This document shows positions 52,912 to 60,624 of a stretch of 64,000 nucleotides of DNA, piece by piece. Position 1 is the stretch's first letter, and every line of letters starts with the position of its first letter. Source of the stretch: Flavobacterium galactosidilyticum (GTDB lineage: Bacteria > Bacteroidota > Bacteroidia > Flavobacteriales > Flavobacteriaceae); assembly GCF_020911945.1 (NCBI RefSeq), contig NZ_CP087135.1, positions 1,674,001 through 1,738,000 on the forward strand, in the 5' to 3' direction. The notes under the pieces were generated by a model. It was given only the letters and a program-made list of their open reading frames with translations. It ran no database searches and was not told the origin of the DNA. The position numbers and the translations under genes are program-made.

Positions 52912-53970
52912 TTATCCTCTACCGCCTCTGCTTCCTCCGCCTGAAGACCTCATTGATCCACCTGAAGATCTTACTTCACCTCCGGATGATCTGGAGTTGC
53001 TGTTTGAACTGGGGGTGTATGATCTAGAATTATCTTCACTTCTTGGTGCTGGCGTGTATGAACGCGCAGGTGTGTTACTTTCAGAACGCCCATTATTAAT
53101 GTTTCCTCTTCTAGGTGCGGATTGACTGCTATTTTGATTATTATTTCGACTGTTATTATCTTGCTGTGGATTTCTCGAAAAAGTTGGACTCGTTCTGTTG
53201 GTTGAGTTTCTATTAAAATCCGTGCTTTGTCTATTCTCTGAATTTATAGCTCTTCTGCTAATTGTATTATCTTGTGTTCTGGAATAATTACTTGAATTTC
53301 GCGCATTTATGCCTGATCCAGAATTATTGTATGAAGAACCTCTTCGACCTGTATTGTAGGAACGTGTTCTATTATCGTAATAATGAGGATAGCCCCAATT
53401 ATTTCCGTAGTAGCCATTTCCGTAATATCCGTTTCCATACCAATTATTTCCATACCAGTTATTCCAACCAAAACCTATGTTCACTCCCCAGCCGTACCCA
53501 TAATTCCAACCGAAGTTATTGCCGTACCAATTATTCCCATAGTATCCGTTTCTGTACCAACCATTACCATACCAATTATTGCCGTACCAATTATTCATTG
53601 CCCACCCGCTATCATAATAGTTTATGCTAACAGTTTGAGGGTTGCTACCCCAACCGGGATAACTGCTGTCATTATTTTGGTCTGAATTATTATCTAAATC
53701 ATAGCTACTGTAATTATCTACATTTGTGAAAATTTCAGCAGATTCATTGTTATTTTGCAGAGAGTTGAAATACTCTTTGTATTGATTTTGATCGTATAGA
53801 TTGTTTTGAGGCTCTCTTCCAACAGTAACATTTGCGGTGTTACCATAAATCCCGTCAGAATCATAGTAAGAGCTATTTTGGTAGGAGCCACAGGATGTCA
53901 ATAAGACACTCAAAAAACCAACAATGTAATATATTGATGTATTTTTCGGAGAAACAGTATTAGTTTTCAT
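52912..53970 (-). CDS. Low-complexity lipoprotein with WYGN/YYGN repeats and Ser/Gly/Arg tail
   Basis: A 352-residue protein with a lipoprotein signal (SVLLTSCGS). After an acidic Asn/Asp/Ser region it has tandem WYGN/YYGN repeats at about 128-195 (NWYGNNWYGNGW, GYYGNNWG), rich in Trp, Tyr, Gly and Asn, then an Asn/Ser/Arg linker and a repeat tail RSSGGEVRSSGGSMRSSGGG. Probably surface-located and possibly adhesive or structural. I recognise it only as a protein often seen next to proS in flavobacteria. It is divergent from proS, with about 100 nt between. Confidence 0.6.
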   Translation of the reverse strand: MKTNTVSPKNTSIYYIVGFLSVLLTSCGSYQNSSYYDSDGIYGNTANVTVGREPQNNLYDQNQYKEYFNSLQNNNESAEIFTNVDNYSSYDLDNNSDQNNDSSYPGWGSNPQTVSINYYDSGWAMNNWYGNNWYGNGWYRNGYYGNNWYGNNFGWNYGYGWGVNIGFGWNNWYGNNWYGNGYYGNGYYGNNWGYPHYYDNRTRSYNTGRRGSSYNNSGSGINARNSSNYSRTQDNTISRRAINSENRQSTDFNRNSTNRTSPTFSRNPQQDNNSRNNNQNSSQSAPRRGNINNGRSESNTPARSYTPAPRSEDNSRSYTPSSNSNSRSSGGEVRSSGGSMRSSGGGSRGGRG

Positions 53971-54003
53971 ATCTATGGAGTTTTTTATTGTTGCACATTA
54001 CAA

Positions 54004-54029
54004 AAATAGTTAGTTTTGTCGAACTATTT
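54004..54029 (+). promoter_or_regulatory. Promoter region of proS: palindrome over a -7 element
   Basis: TAGTTTTG (54011-54018) fits TAnnTTTG, 53 nt before the proS ATG. It lies within an inverted repeat AAATAGTT (54004-54011) / AACTATTT (54022-54029), so a regulator could compete with RNA polymerase. Confidence 0.4.
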
Positions 54030-54071
54030 ACGTAAAATTATTAATGCAAAATTTATGCCAAACTATTCAGT

Positions 54072-55550
54072 ATGAGTAAGAACTTAACTAAGAGATCAGA
54101 AGATTATTCAAAATGGTATAACGAATTGGTTGTCAAAGCCGATTTAGCCGAAAATTCAGGAGTTAGAGGCTGTATGGTTATCAAGCCGTACGGTTATGCG
54201 ATATGGGAAAAAATGCAGGCAGAATTGGATCGAATGTTTAAAGAAACTGGGCATCAAAATGCTTATTTTCCACTTTTTGTTCCTAAAAGTATGTTTGAAG
54301 CCGAGGAGAAAAATGCAGAAGGATTCGCTAAAGAATGTGCTATTGTAACGCATTATAGATTGAAGAATGATCCAGATAAACCCGGAAAATTGATGGTTGA
54401 TCCTAATGCGAAATTGGAAGAGGAATTGATAGTTCGTCCTACGAGTGAAGCTATAATTTGGTCAACATATAAAGGATGGGTTCAATCGTATAGAGATTTA
54501 CCTTTGTTAATCAATCAATGGGCGAATGTGGTTCGTTGGGAAATGCGTACACGTCTTTTTCTTAGAACAGCTGAATTTTTGTGGCAAGAAGGACATACTG
54601 CTCACGCTACAAAAGCAGAGGCGGTAGAGGAATCAGAGAAAATGATGAATGTATATGCTGATTTTGCTCAAAAATTTATGGCAATACCAGTTGTAAAAGG
54701 ATTAAAAACAGAAACAGAACGTTTTGCTGGCGCAGAAGAAACGTATTGTATCGAGGCGTTAATGCAAGATGGGAAAGCATTACAAGCGGGAACTTCTCAC
54801 TTTTTAGGTCAAAATTTCGCAAAAGCATTTGATGTGAAATTTGCTAGTGCCGAAGGGAAGCAAGAGTATGTTTGGGGAACCTCATGGGGAGTTTCTACTC
54901 GTTTGATGGGTGCTTTAGTAATGACTCATTCAGATGATCAAGGTTTAGTGCTTCCTCCAAATTTAGCTCCTATACAAGTAGTGATTGTTCCTATTTACAA
55001 AACGGATGAGCAATTGGCTGCTATCTCTGCTGAAGTAGCTGTTTTAACTGCAGCGTTGCGCAAACTAAATATTTCGGTAAAATTTGATGATAGAACTACT
55101 CAAAAACCTGGTTTTAAATTTGCAGAGTGGGAATTAAAAGGAGTTCCTGTTAGAATCGCAGTAGGTCCTAAAGATTTAGAAAACGGAACATTTGAGATTG
55201 CAAGGCGCGATACGTTGACAAAGGAGGTCGTTTCTAAAGAAGCAATTGAAGTATATATCAGTGATTTATTGACTCAAATTCAGCAAGATTTGTTTAATAA
55301 AGCACTCGATTATAAAAATTCTCATATCACTGAAGTAAATAATTTTGATGAGTTTAAATCGGTTTTAGAAACTAAAGGAGGTTTTGTGTCAGCACATTGG
55401 GATGGTACTGCAGCTACTGAAGAGAAGATTAAAGACTTGACTAAAGCAACTATAAGATGTATTCCTCTAGATAGAGTTTTAGAGGCGGGAAGCTGTGTGT
55501 TTACTGGGAAAAGTTCAGTAGGAAGAGTGTTATTTGCTAAGGCTTACTAA
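54072..55550 (+). CDS. proS: Prolyl-tRNA synthetase (archaeal/eukaryotic type)
   Basis: Attaches proline to tRNA-Pro. The 492-residue class II enzyme is shorter than the E. coli type and lacks the INS editing domain. [60 protein letters not shown] (motif 2 region), [30 protein letters not shown] and the C-terminal [20 protein letters not shown] are typical of the ProRS group of Bacteroidota. The anticodon-binding domain is at about 290-400. Upstream of the tRNA-Glu cluster. Confidence 0.96.
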   Translation: MSKNLTKRSEDYSKWYNELVVKADLAENSGVRGCMVIKPYGYAIWEKMQAELDRMFKETGHQNAYFPLFVPKSMFEAEEKNAEGFAKECAIVTHYRLKNDPDKPGKLMVDPNAKLEEELIVRPTSEAIIWSTYKGWVQSYRDLPLLINQWANVVRWEMRTRLFLRTAEFLWQEGHTAHATKAEAVEESEKMMNVYADFAQKFMAIPVVKGLKTETERFAGAEETYCIEALMQDGKALQAGTSHFLGQNFAKAFDVKFASAEGKQEYVWGTSWGVSTRLMGALVMTHSDDQGLVLPPNLAPIQVVIVPIYKTDEQLAAISAEVAVLTAALRKLNISVKFDDRTTQKPGFKFAEWELKGVPVRIAVGPKDLENGTFEIARRDTLTKEVVSKEAIEVYISDLLTQIQQDLFNKALDYKNSHITEVNNFDEFKSVLETKGGFVSAHWDGTAATEEKIKDLTKATIRCIPLDRVLEAGSCVFTGKSSVGRVLFAKAY

Positions 55551-55578
55551 AAAAAAAATATTTTTTTTGCGTAAGCTA

Positions 55579-55608
55579 TTGTACGTTTCAAAAATAGTTG
55601 TATTTTTG
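55579..55608 (+). promoter_or_regulatory. Promoter of the tRNA-Glu cluster
   Basis: TTG at 55579-55581, a 19-nt spacer, then TATTTTTG at 55601-55608 match the Bacteroidota consensus with ideal spacing, 21 nt before the first tRNA. Confidence 0.75.
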
Positions 55609-55628
55609 CATCCGCATTAGAGAAGCAG

Positions 55629-55700
55629 GGCCCGTTCGTCTATCGGTTAGGACGCATGGTTTTCATCCATGTAAGAGCGGTTCGATTCCGCTACGGGCTA
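55629..55700 (+). tRNA. tRNA-Glu (UUC), copy 1
   Basis: A 72-nt cloverleaf without encoded CCA. Acceptor GGCCCGT pairs with ACGGGCT (one G-U), discriminator A. Anticodon stem CATGG/CCATG around loop TTTTCAT, anticodon TTC (55662-55664). T-arm AGCGG-TTCGATT-CCGCT. It is identical to copy 2. Confidence 0.95.
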
Positions 55701-55748
55701 CTAATTTTCTTGCAAATTAAAGTCATCCTGAACTCAGAGGGATAAAAT

Positions 55749-55820
55749 GGCCCGTTCGTCTATCGGTTAGGACGCATGGTTTTCATCCATGTAAGAGCGG
55801 TTCGATTCCGCTACGGGCTA
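55749..55820 (+). tRNA. tRNA-Glu (UUC), copy 2
   Basis: Identical in all 72 bases to copy 1 (anticodon TTC at 55782-55784), separated from it by 48 nt. Probably in the same transcript. Confidence 0.95.
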
Positions 55821-55859
55821 CAAAATTCAATTTTATATTGAGAAAACTTAGGGGATAAT

Positions 55860-55931
55860 GGTCCGTTCGTCTAGGGGTTAGGACGCCAAGATTTCGTCTT
55901 GGTAACAGGGGTTCGATTCCCTTACGGACTA
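55860..55931 (+). tRNA. tRNA-Glu-like (UUC), divergent third copy
   Basis: Same 72-nt shape. Acceptor GGTCCGT/ACGGACT, anticodon stem CCAAG/CTTGG, loop ATTTCGT with anticodon TTC (55893-55895), T-stem AGGGG/CCCTT with a G-U. It differs from copies 1 and 2 in the D-loop, the anticodon arm and the T-arm, and has A32 and G37 instead of T32 and A37. It is read as Glu by position of the anticodon, but G37 is unusual. Confidence 0.75.
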
Positions 55932-55964
55932 CAAAAAAATTAGTAAAAGAAAAAAAGCAATATA

Positions 55965-56216
55965 ATGGCAAATCATAAATCAGCTCTAAAGAGAATCAGA
56001 ACTAGCGAAAAGAAGAGAGTATTAAATAGATACCAACACAAAACTACTCGTAATGCAATTAAAGCATTAAGAATAGCTACTGACAAAAATGATGCTACAT
56101 CTAAATTGTCTACTGTTATTTCTATGATTGATAAATTAGCTAAAAAGAATATTATCCATGATAACAAAGCTTCTAATTTAAAATCTAAATTAACGAAACT
56201 TGTTGCTAAATTGTAA
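55965..56216 (+). CDS. rpsT: 30S ribosomal protein S20
   Basis: An 83-residue basic helical protein: MANHKSALKRIRTSEKKRVLNRYQHKTTRNAIKAL and ending KSKLTKLVAKL, as S20. It lies 33 nt after the third tRNA and may share its transcript. Standard length. Confidence 0.96.
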   Translation: MANHKSALKRIRTSEKKRVLNRYQHKTTRNAIKALRIATDKNDATSKLSTVISMIDKLAKKNIIHDNKASNLKSKLTKLVAKL

Positions 56217-56240
56217 TTAACACAATTTATTTGATACAAA

Positions 56241-56274
56241 AAAAAGCTCTTAATTTATTGAGAGCTTTTTTTTG
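56241..56274. terminator. Bidirectional terminator between rpsT and the response regulator gene
   Basis: AAAAAGCTCT (56241-56250) pairs with AGAGCTTTTT (56261-56270), with A- and T-runs on both sides. Convergent genes end on either side. Confidence 0.93.
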
Positions 56275-56287
56275 TATACAAACATTT

Positions 56288-56698
56288 TTAACCAAGTTTG
56301 CTTTTTAAATATTCTAGCATAATTACAGTTATCGGTTTTGACAAAAAGTCTATTACCATTGGATAGTTTTTTGATTTCTCCTGGTCTTCTGGATCAATGG
56401 TTGAGGATAGTATAATAACTTTTATAGAGTGGAATTCTGCGTATTCTGGAGTAATAAAATGATCTAAAAACTCCCAGCCTCCCATTACAGGCATATTTAA
56501 GTCTAAAAATATAAGTTCTGGTTTAAGCGAAGGTTTGTCTTTATTGTTTGAGTATTTAATGGTGTTGAAGTATTGAAGTGCTTCCTGACCATTTTGAAAA
56601 GTGAAGATTTCATTAGTAAACGAAGCTTTAGTAATTACTTTTTTGCATAGCATTAAGGTTATTGGGTCATCATCAACGCATAAAATTTGGTTTAGCAT
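56288..56698 (-). CDS. Single-domain response regulator
   Basis: A 136-residue REC domain without output domain. CVDDDPITLMLCKK holds the acidic pair, D66 is the phosphorylation site (IFLDLNMPVMGGWEFLD), VIILSS supplies the switch Ser, and LSKPI the conserved Lys. The ATG overlaps the last base of the histidine kinase gene (TAATG), so it is its partner. As it has no DNA-binding part, it may act by protein interaction (rapid signalling or a phosphorelay). Confidence 0.93.
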   Translation of the reverse strand: MLNQILCVDDDPITLMLCKKVITKASFTNEIFTFQNGQEALQYFNTIKYSNNKDKPSLKPELIFLDLNMPVMGGWEFLDHFITPEYAEFHSIKVIILSSTIDPEDQEKSKNYPMVIDFLSKPITVIMLEYLKSKLG

Positions 56699-58422
56699 TA
56701 TTGTTTGTTTTTGAATATTAATGTGAATATAGTTCCTTTATTGACTTGGCTTTCGATGTCGATAATTCCACCCATAGTTTCCACCTGAGATTTTACTAAA
56801 TATAATCCAAGCCCTTTACTGTCTGGGTAGTTATGAAAACGTTGGTATAATCCAAACACTTTGTCTTTGTTGCGTTCTAAATCAATTCCTATGCCGTTGT
56901 CTTTAAAAGTTAAAATAACCGCGTCGTTCAGTTGGCTTGTCGCTATGGATATTTTGAGTTTTCTATTTTCAGATTTGTACTTTATAGAATTTGTTAATAG
57001 ATTCATTAAGATGCTCTCTATATAAGCTTTGTTGACATAAAGTGTAGTTGCTTTTTCGAAATCAAGTTTAATGATTGGTTTGTATAATTCAATTTGAGAA
57101 TTTAGTTGGCAGAAGACATTTTCAAAAATTCCTTTCAGTAAAAGTTCTTCTTTTAGAATGGATGGATTGTCTTTAATGATCATAACTTTTGCTAAATCAT
57201 TGATAGTGTCATTTAATAAATGTGTCGATTTGCTAAATCCGCCTATTAATTCTTTTAATTCTTGATTGTCGTTTGGAGTGTCTTCAATTAAATTTAAAAG
57301 TCCAATTAAATTAGACAATGGTGCTCTCAAATTATGTGAAGTTATATAAGAAAATTGCTTTAAATCCTTATTGTTTTGGGTTAATTCACGAATTAGCTGT
57401 TCTTTTTCTTTTTCTTTTTCTTGATTTTTTTCTTCGGTTACATCTCTTTGTATAGAAATCCAGTGTGATACCTGATTTTCCGAATTGTAAATTGGAATCA
57501 TTGAGAAGCGAACCCAATATTCTTCGTTGCTTTTCTTATAACTGATGGTTTCTATAAGGCATTCTTTTTTCGCTTTTATTGCATTAATTAGTTTAAAGTA
57601 TTCCTGCTCATCGGAATTTGGTCCCTTGAAGATATCTGGTGTTTTTCCTAAGATTTCGTCAGATTCATATCCAGACATATTGGTAAAAGCAGGGTTGGCG
57701 TAAATTATTTTTGGAATCGTTAAATTTTCCGAATCTGGTTCAGTTATAATTATTGAATCTTTCGATTGTGTAATAACGGTTTCTAGTAACTTAAGTCTTT
57801 GTTCTTCTTCCTTTTGTTTAGTGATGTCTTGAATTGCACCAATCATTCTAATGGCTTTGCCATTATCGTCTTTTAATAAAAAACCCCTATCTAAAACATA
57901 CTTATAAGTGTTATCAGCGCATCTAAAACGATATTGATCTTGCCAGTTCTCTGTTTTTTGTTCAATGAACGAGTATAGTTTTATAGACATTTTTATGCTG
58001 TCCTCAGGATGAATTTTATCGAACCACCAATCAGAACTTTTTCCTACGTCTTCTGGTGAATAACCAAAAACACTTTCTATCCCTTTGTTCCAAGAGATGC
58101 TGTTGTCTTGTATTTTCCAATCCCATATAGTGTCACTTGTAGCTTTTGCTACAATATTATATTTTTCATTAGATTCTTTAATTTCTTTATTTGTTTTTTT
58201 GAGCTTTTCAAATGTAATGCGGTTTCTCTGGTCGTTCTTAGAAAGAATAAATTTGAAAATTATACCAGTAAAAAGTACAAAGAGAATGTCTTGGATAAAA
58301 GCGTAAAATGTACTATTTTCATTATAAGTATGGTTTTGCTGTAGTGCTTTATGACTAATAATAACTACAAACAAAGAGACAAGTATGTAGGTGATGATTA
58401 CCTGATTCGTTTTACTTTTCAT
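56698..58422 (-). CDS. PAS-PAS sensor histidine kinase
   Basis: A 574-residue membrane kinase. Two transmembrane helices at the N-terminus (QVIITYILVSLFVVIISH and YAFIQDILFVLFTGIIFKFIL), two PAS domains with PAC tails (DTIWDWKIQDNSISWNKGIESVFG at about 95; SIIITEPDSENLTIPKIIYANPAFTNMSGY at about 220), a charged coiled coil (QEKEKEKEQLIRELTQNN), then the DHp with His363 in ITSHNLRAPLSNL and an HATPase domain (LLTNSIKYKSE, DNGIGIDL, KGLGLYLVKSQVE). It phosphorylates the REC protein encoded right after it. The signal is unknown; PAS may sense redox or small ligands. Confidence 0.93.
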   Translation of the reverse strand: MKSKTNQVIITYILVSLFVVIISHKALQQNHTYNENSTFYAFIQDILFVLFTGIIFKFILSKNDQRNRITFEKLKKTNKEIKESNEKYNIVAKATSDTIWDWKIQDNSISWNKGIESVFGYSPEDVGKSSDWWFDKIHPEDSIKMSIKLYSFIEQKTENWQDQYRFRCADNTYKYVLDRGFLLKDDNGKAIRMIGAIQDITKQKEEEQRLKLLETVITQSKDSIIITEPDSENLTIPKIIYANPAFTNMSGYESDEILGKTPDIFKGPNSDEQEYFKLINAIKAKKECLIETISYKKSNEEYWVRFSMIPIYNSENQVSHWISIQRDVTEEKNQEKEKEKEQLIRELTQNNKDLKQFSYITSHNLRAPLSNLIGLLNLIEDTPNDNQELKELIGGFSKSTHLLNDTINDLAKVMIIKDNPSILKEELLLKGIFENVFCQLNSQIELYKPIIKLDFEKATTLYVNKAYIESILMNLLTNSIKYKSENRKLKISIATSQLNDAVILTFKDNGIGIDLERNKDKVFGLYQRFHNYPDSKGLGLYLVKSQVETMGGIIDIESQVNKGTIFTLIFKNKQ

Positions 58423-58566
58423 TACTCAAATGTAAATAATTATTGTCTAATTATTAAACATCATTACTAACTTATTTTGAACTTTTTTTTGCAAGAGTTT
58501 TTAGTTGCTAATGCGTTAGTTACATGGAAACTATTTGGTAAATGTTATTTATTTAAAAAAAAATTG

Positions 58567-58574
58567 TACATTTG
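58567..58574 (+). promoter_or_regulatory. -7 promoter element of typA
   Basis: TACATTTG matches TAnnTTTG, 19 nt before the typA ATG at 58594, giving a short leader. Confidence 0.65.
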
Positions 58575-58593
58575 CGCCCATTAAAAAACACAG

Positions 58594-60390
58594 ATGGAAT
58601 CTATAAGAAACATTGCAATTATTGCCCACGTCGATCACGGTAAAACAACAGTGGTTGACAAAATTATGTATCACTGTCAACTATTTCGTGACAATGAAAA
58701 CTCAGGTGATTTAATCCTTGATAATAACGACTTAGAGCGTGAAAGAGGTATTACTATTACGTCTAAAAACGTTTCTGTTCAGTATAAAGGGACAAAAATT
58801 AATATTATTGACACTCCTGGTCACGCCGATTTTGGTGGTGAAGTAGAGCGTGTATTGAACATGGCTGATGGAGTTTGTCTACTTGTAGATGCTTTTGAAG
58901 GGCCAATGCCACAAACACGTTTTGTATTACAAAAAGCGTTAGATCTTGGTCTAAAACCTTGCGTTGTTATTAATAAAGTTGATAAAGAAAACTGTACTCC
59001 TGAAGAAGTTCATGAAAAAGTTTTTGATTTAATGTTTGAATTAGGTGCTACTGAAGAGCAATTGGATTTCCCTACTGTTTATGGTTCAGCTAAAAACAAC
59101 TGGATGTCTGATGACTGGAAAGTGCAAACAGAAAATATCGAGCCATTACTAGATATGGTTATCGCTAACGTACCAGCTCCTAAAGTATCAGAAGGAACTC
59201 CACAAATGTTAATTACATCTTTAGATTTCTCTGCTTTTACAGGTCGTATCGCTATTGGTCGTCTTGAAAGAGGAGTTTTGAAAGAAGGAATGCCAATATC
59301 TTTAGTAAAAAGAGATGGTACTGTTTCAAAATCTAGAATTAAAGAATTACATACTTTTGAAGGTCTTGGACGTAAAAAAGTACAAGAAGTAATTGCTGGA
59401 GATATTTGTGCAATTGTTGGGGTTGAAGGTTTTGAAATTGGTGATACTATCGCTGATCATGAAAACCCTGAAGGATTAGCATCTATTGCTATCGACGAAC
59501 CAACTATGAGTATGTTGTTTACAATTAATGATTCTCCTTTCTTTGGAAAAGAGGGTAAATTTGTAACTTCTCGTCATATTAGAGAACGTTTAAATAAAGA
59601 ATTAGAGAAAAACTTAGCAATGAAATTAGGTGAAACTGATTCAGCTGATAAGTTTATGGTTTTTGGTCGTGGTGTACTTCACTTATCTGTTCTTATTGAA
59701 ACAATGAGAAGAGAAGGGTATGAGTTACAAATTGGTCAGCCACAAGTTATCATCAAAGAAATTGATGGTAAAAAATGTGAGCCTATCGAGGAACTAACAA
59801 TCGATTTACCAGAAAACCTTTCAGGTAGAGCGGTAGAATTTGTTACTATGCGTAAAGGTGAAATGTTGAGTATGGAAACTAAAGGTGACCGAATGGTTGT
59901 AAAATTCAATATTCCATCTCGTGGAATCATTGGATTGCGTAATCAATTGCTTACTGCTACTGCAGGTGAGGCTATTATGGCACACCGATTCATAGGGTAT
60001 GAGCCTTACAAAGGAGAAATTTCTGGACGTAACAAAGGTTCATTAATCTCTATGGAAAAAGGAAAAGCTATCCCTTACTCTATTGATAAATTGCAAGATC
60101 GTGGTAAGTTTTTTGTTGAACCAAACGCTGAAATTTACGAAGGACAGGTTATTGGTGAAAACTCACGTAGCGATGATATGTGTGTTAACGTAACTAAAGA
60201 GAAAAAGCAGTCTAACGTACGTTCATCTGGAAATGATGAAAAAGCGAGAATTATTCCTCCAATTATTTTCTCTCTAGAGGAAGCATTAGAGTACATTCAA
60301 AAAGATGAATATGTTGAGGTAACTCCAAAATCTATTCGTTTGAGAAAAATCTATTTGACTGAAACTGATAGAAAAAGATTCAAAATCTAA
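58594..60390 (+). CDS. typA: Ribosome-associated GTPase TypA/BipA
   Basis: A 598-residue translational GTPase of the EF-G type involved in ribosome assembly and stress. [16 protein letters not shown] (G1), RGITITSKN (G2), [17 protein letters not shown] (G3), NKVDKENC (G4); then domain II ([17 protein letters not shown]) and the BipA-specific C-terminal domain ([39 protein letters not shown]). Length is normal. A very strong terminator follows. Confidence 0.96.
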   Translation: MESIRNIAIIAHVDHGKTTVVDKIMYHCQLFRDNENSGDLILDNNDLERERGITITSKNVSVQYKGTKINIIDTPGHADFGGEVERVLNMADGVCLLVDAFEGPMPQTRFVLQKALDLGLKPCVVINKVDKENCTPEEVHEKVFDLMFELGATEEQLDFPTVYGSAKNNWMSDDWKVQTENIEPLLDMVIANVPAPKVSEGTPQMLITSLDFSAFTGRIAIGRLERGVLKEGMPISLVKRDGTVSKSRIKELHTFEGLGRKKVQEVIAGDICAIVGVEGFEIGDTIADHENPEGLASIAIDEPTMSMLFTINDSPFFGKEGKFVTSRHIRERLNKELEKNLAMKLGETDSADKFMVFGRGVLHLSVLIETMRREGYELQIGQPQVIIKEIDGKKCEPIEELTIDLPENLSGRAVEFVTMRKGEMLSMETKGDRMVVKFNIPSRGIIGLRNQLLTATAGEAIMAHRFIGYEPYKGEISGRNKGSLISMEKGKAIPYSIDKLQDRGKFFVEPNAEIYEGQVIGENSRSDDMCVNVTKEKKQSNVRSSGNDEKARIIPPIIFSLEEALEYIQKDEYVEVTPKSIRLRKIYLTETDRKRFKI

Positions 60391-60411
60391 GACTTTGAAA
60401 TTTCAATATTT

Positions 60412-60448
60412 AAAATCCCAAATTCCTATTATAGGAATTTGGGATTTT
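60412..60448 (+). terminator. Terminator of typA
   Basis: Seventeen-bp perfect arms at 60412-60428 and 60432-60448 (AAAATCCCAAATTCC and GGAATTTGGGATTTT at the ends) with a 3-nt loop, followed by G and a T-run. Confidence 0.95.
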
Positions 60449-60499
60449 TGTTTTTAATTGTCTTCCGGAATTAAAAAATGTTAGTTTACTACTTTGATT

Positions 60500-60551
60500 G
60501 CGTGAAGGATAGGAGCCTGCTACCGAAGTAGCGCGGATAGCCTGACAGCAT
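60500..60551 (+). repeat. Structured intergenic element, copy 3
   Basis: GCGTGAAGGATAGGAGCC, a GCTAC-CGAA-GTAGC hairpin (60519-60532), then GCGGATAGCCTGACAGC. The first and last blocks match copy 1 (22490-22584) read on its minus strand. It stands between the typA terminator and the hairpin at 60556. Confidence 0.65.
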
Positions 60552-60555
60552 AAGG

Positions 60556-60595
60556 AAAAGGGCCAACCCACTATTATGATCAGTTGGCCCTTTTT
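60556..60595. terminator. GC-rich hairpin, terminator between element copy 3 and the T9SS gene
   Basis: AAAAGGGCCAAC (60556-60567) pairs perfectly with GTTGGCCCTTTT (60583-60594), followed by T. It may end the small RNA-like element on the plus strand and the T9SS gene on the minus strand. Confidence 0.85.
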
Positions 60596-60624
60596 GTTTA
60601 TGGTGGCACGCCCAAATAATTTTA

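Noticed and set aside
53380..53610. Tandem repeats as a possible CRISPR array
   Set aside because: The repeats are short, in-frame codon repeats of WYGN/YYGN without unique spacers of constant length.
53262..53685. Plus-strand ORFs opposite the WYGN-repeat lipoprotein
   Set aside because: They are translations of the complementary strand of a repeat (Ile/Pro/Val- or His/Thr/Asn-rich) and have no features of their own.
55860..55931. Third tRNA as tRNA-Lys (TTT) or tRNA-Thr (CGT)
   Set aside because: A 5-bp stem on each side fixes a 7-nt loop, which places TTC at positions 34-36; the overall body is Glu-like.
55783..55971. 62-codon minus-strand ORF ending GIEPLLHG across the tRNA-Glu genes
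   Set aside because: It is a typical antisense shadow of tRNA genes and carries no real protein signal.
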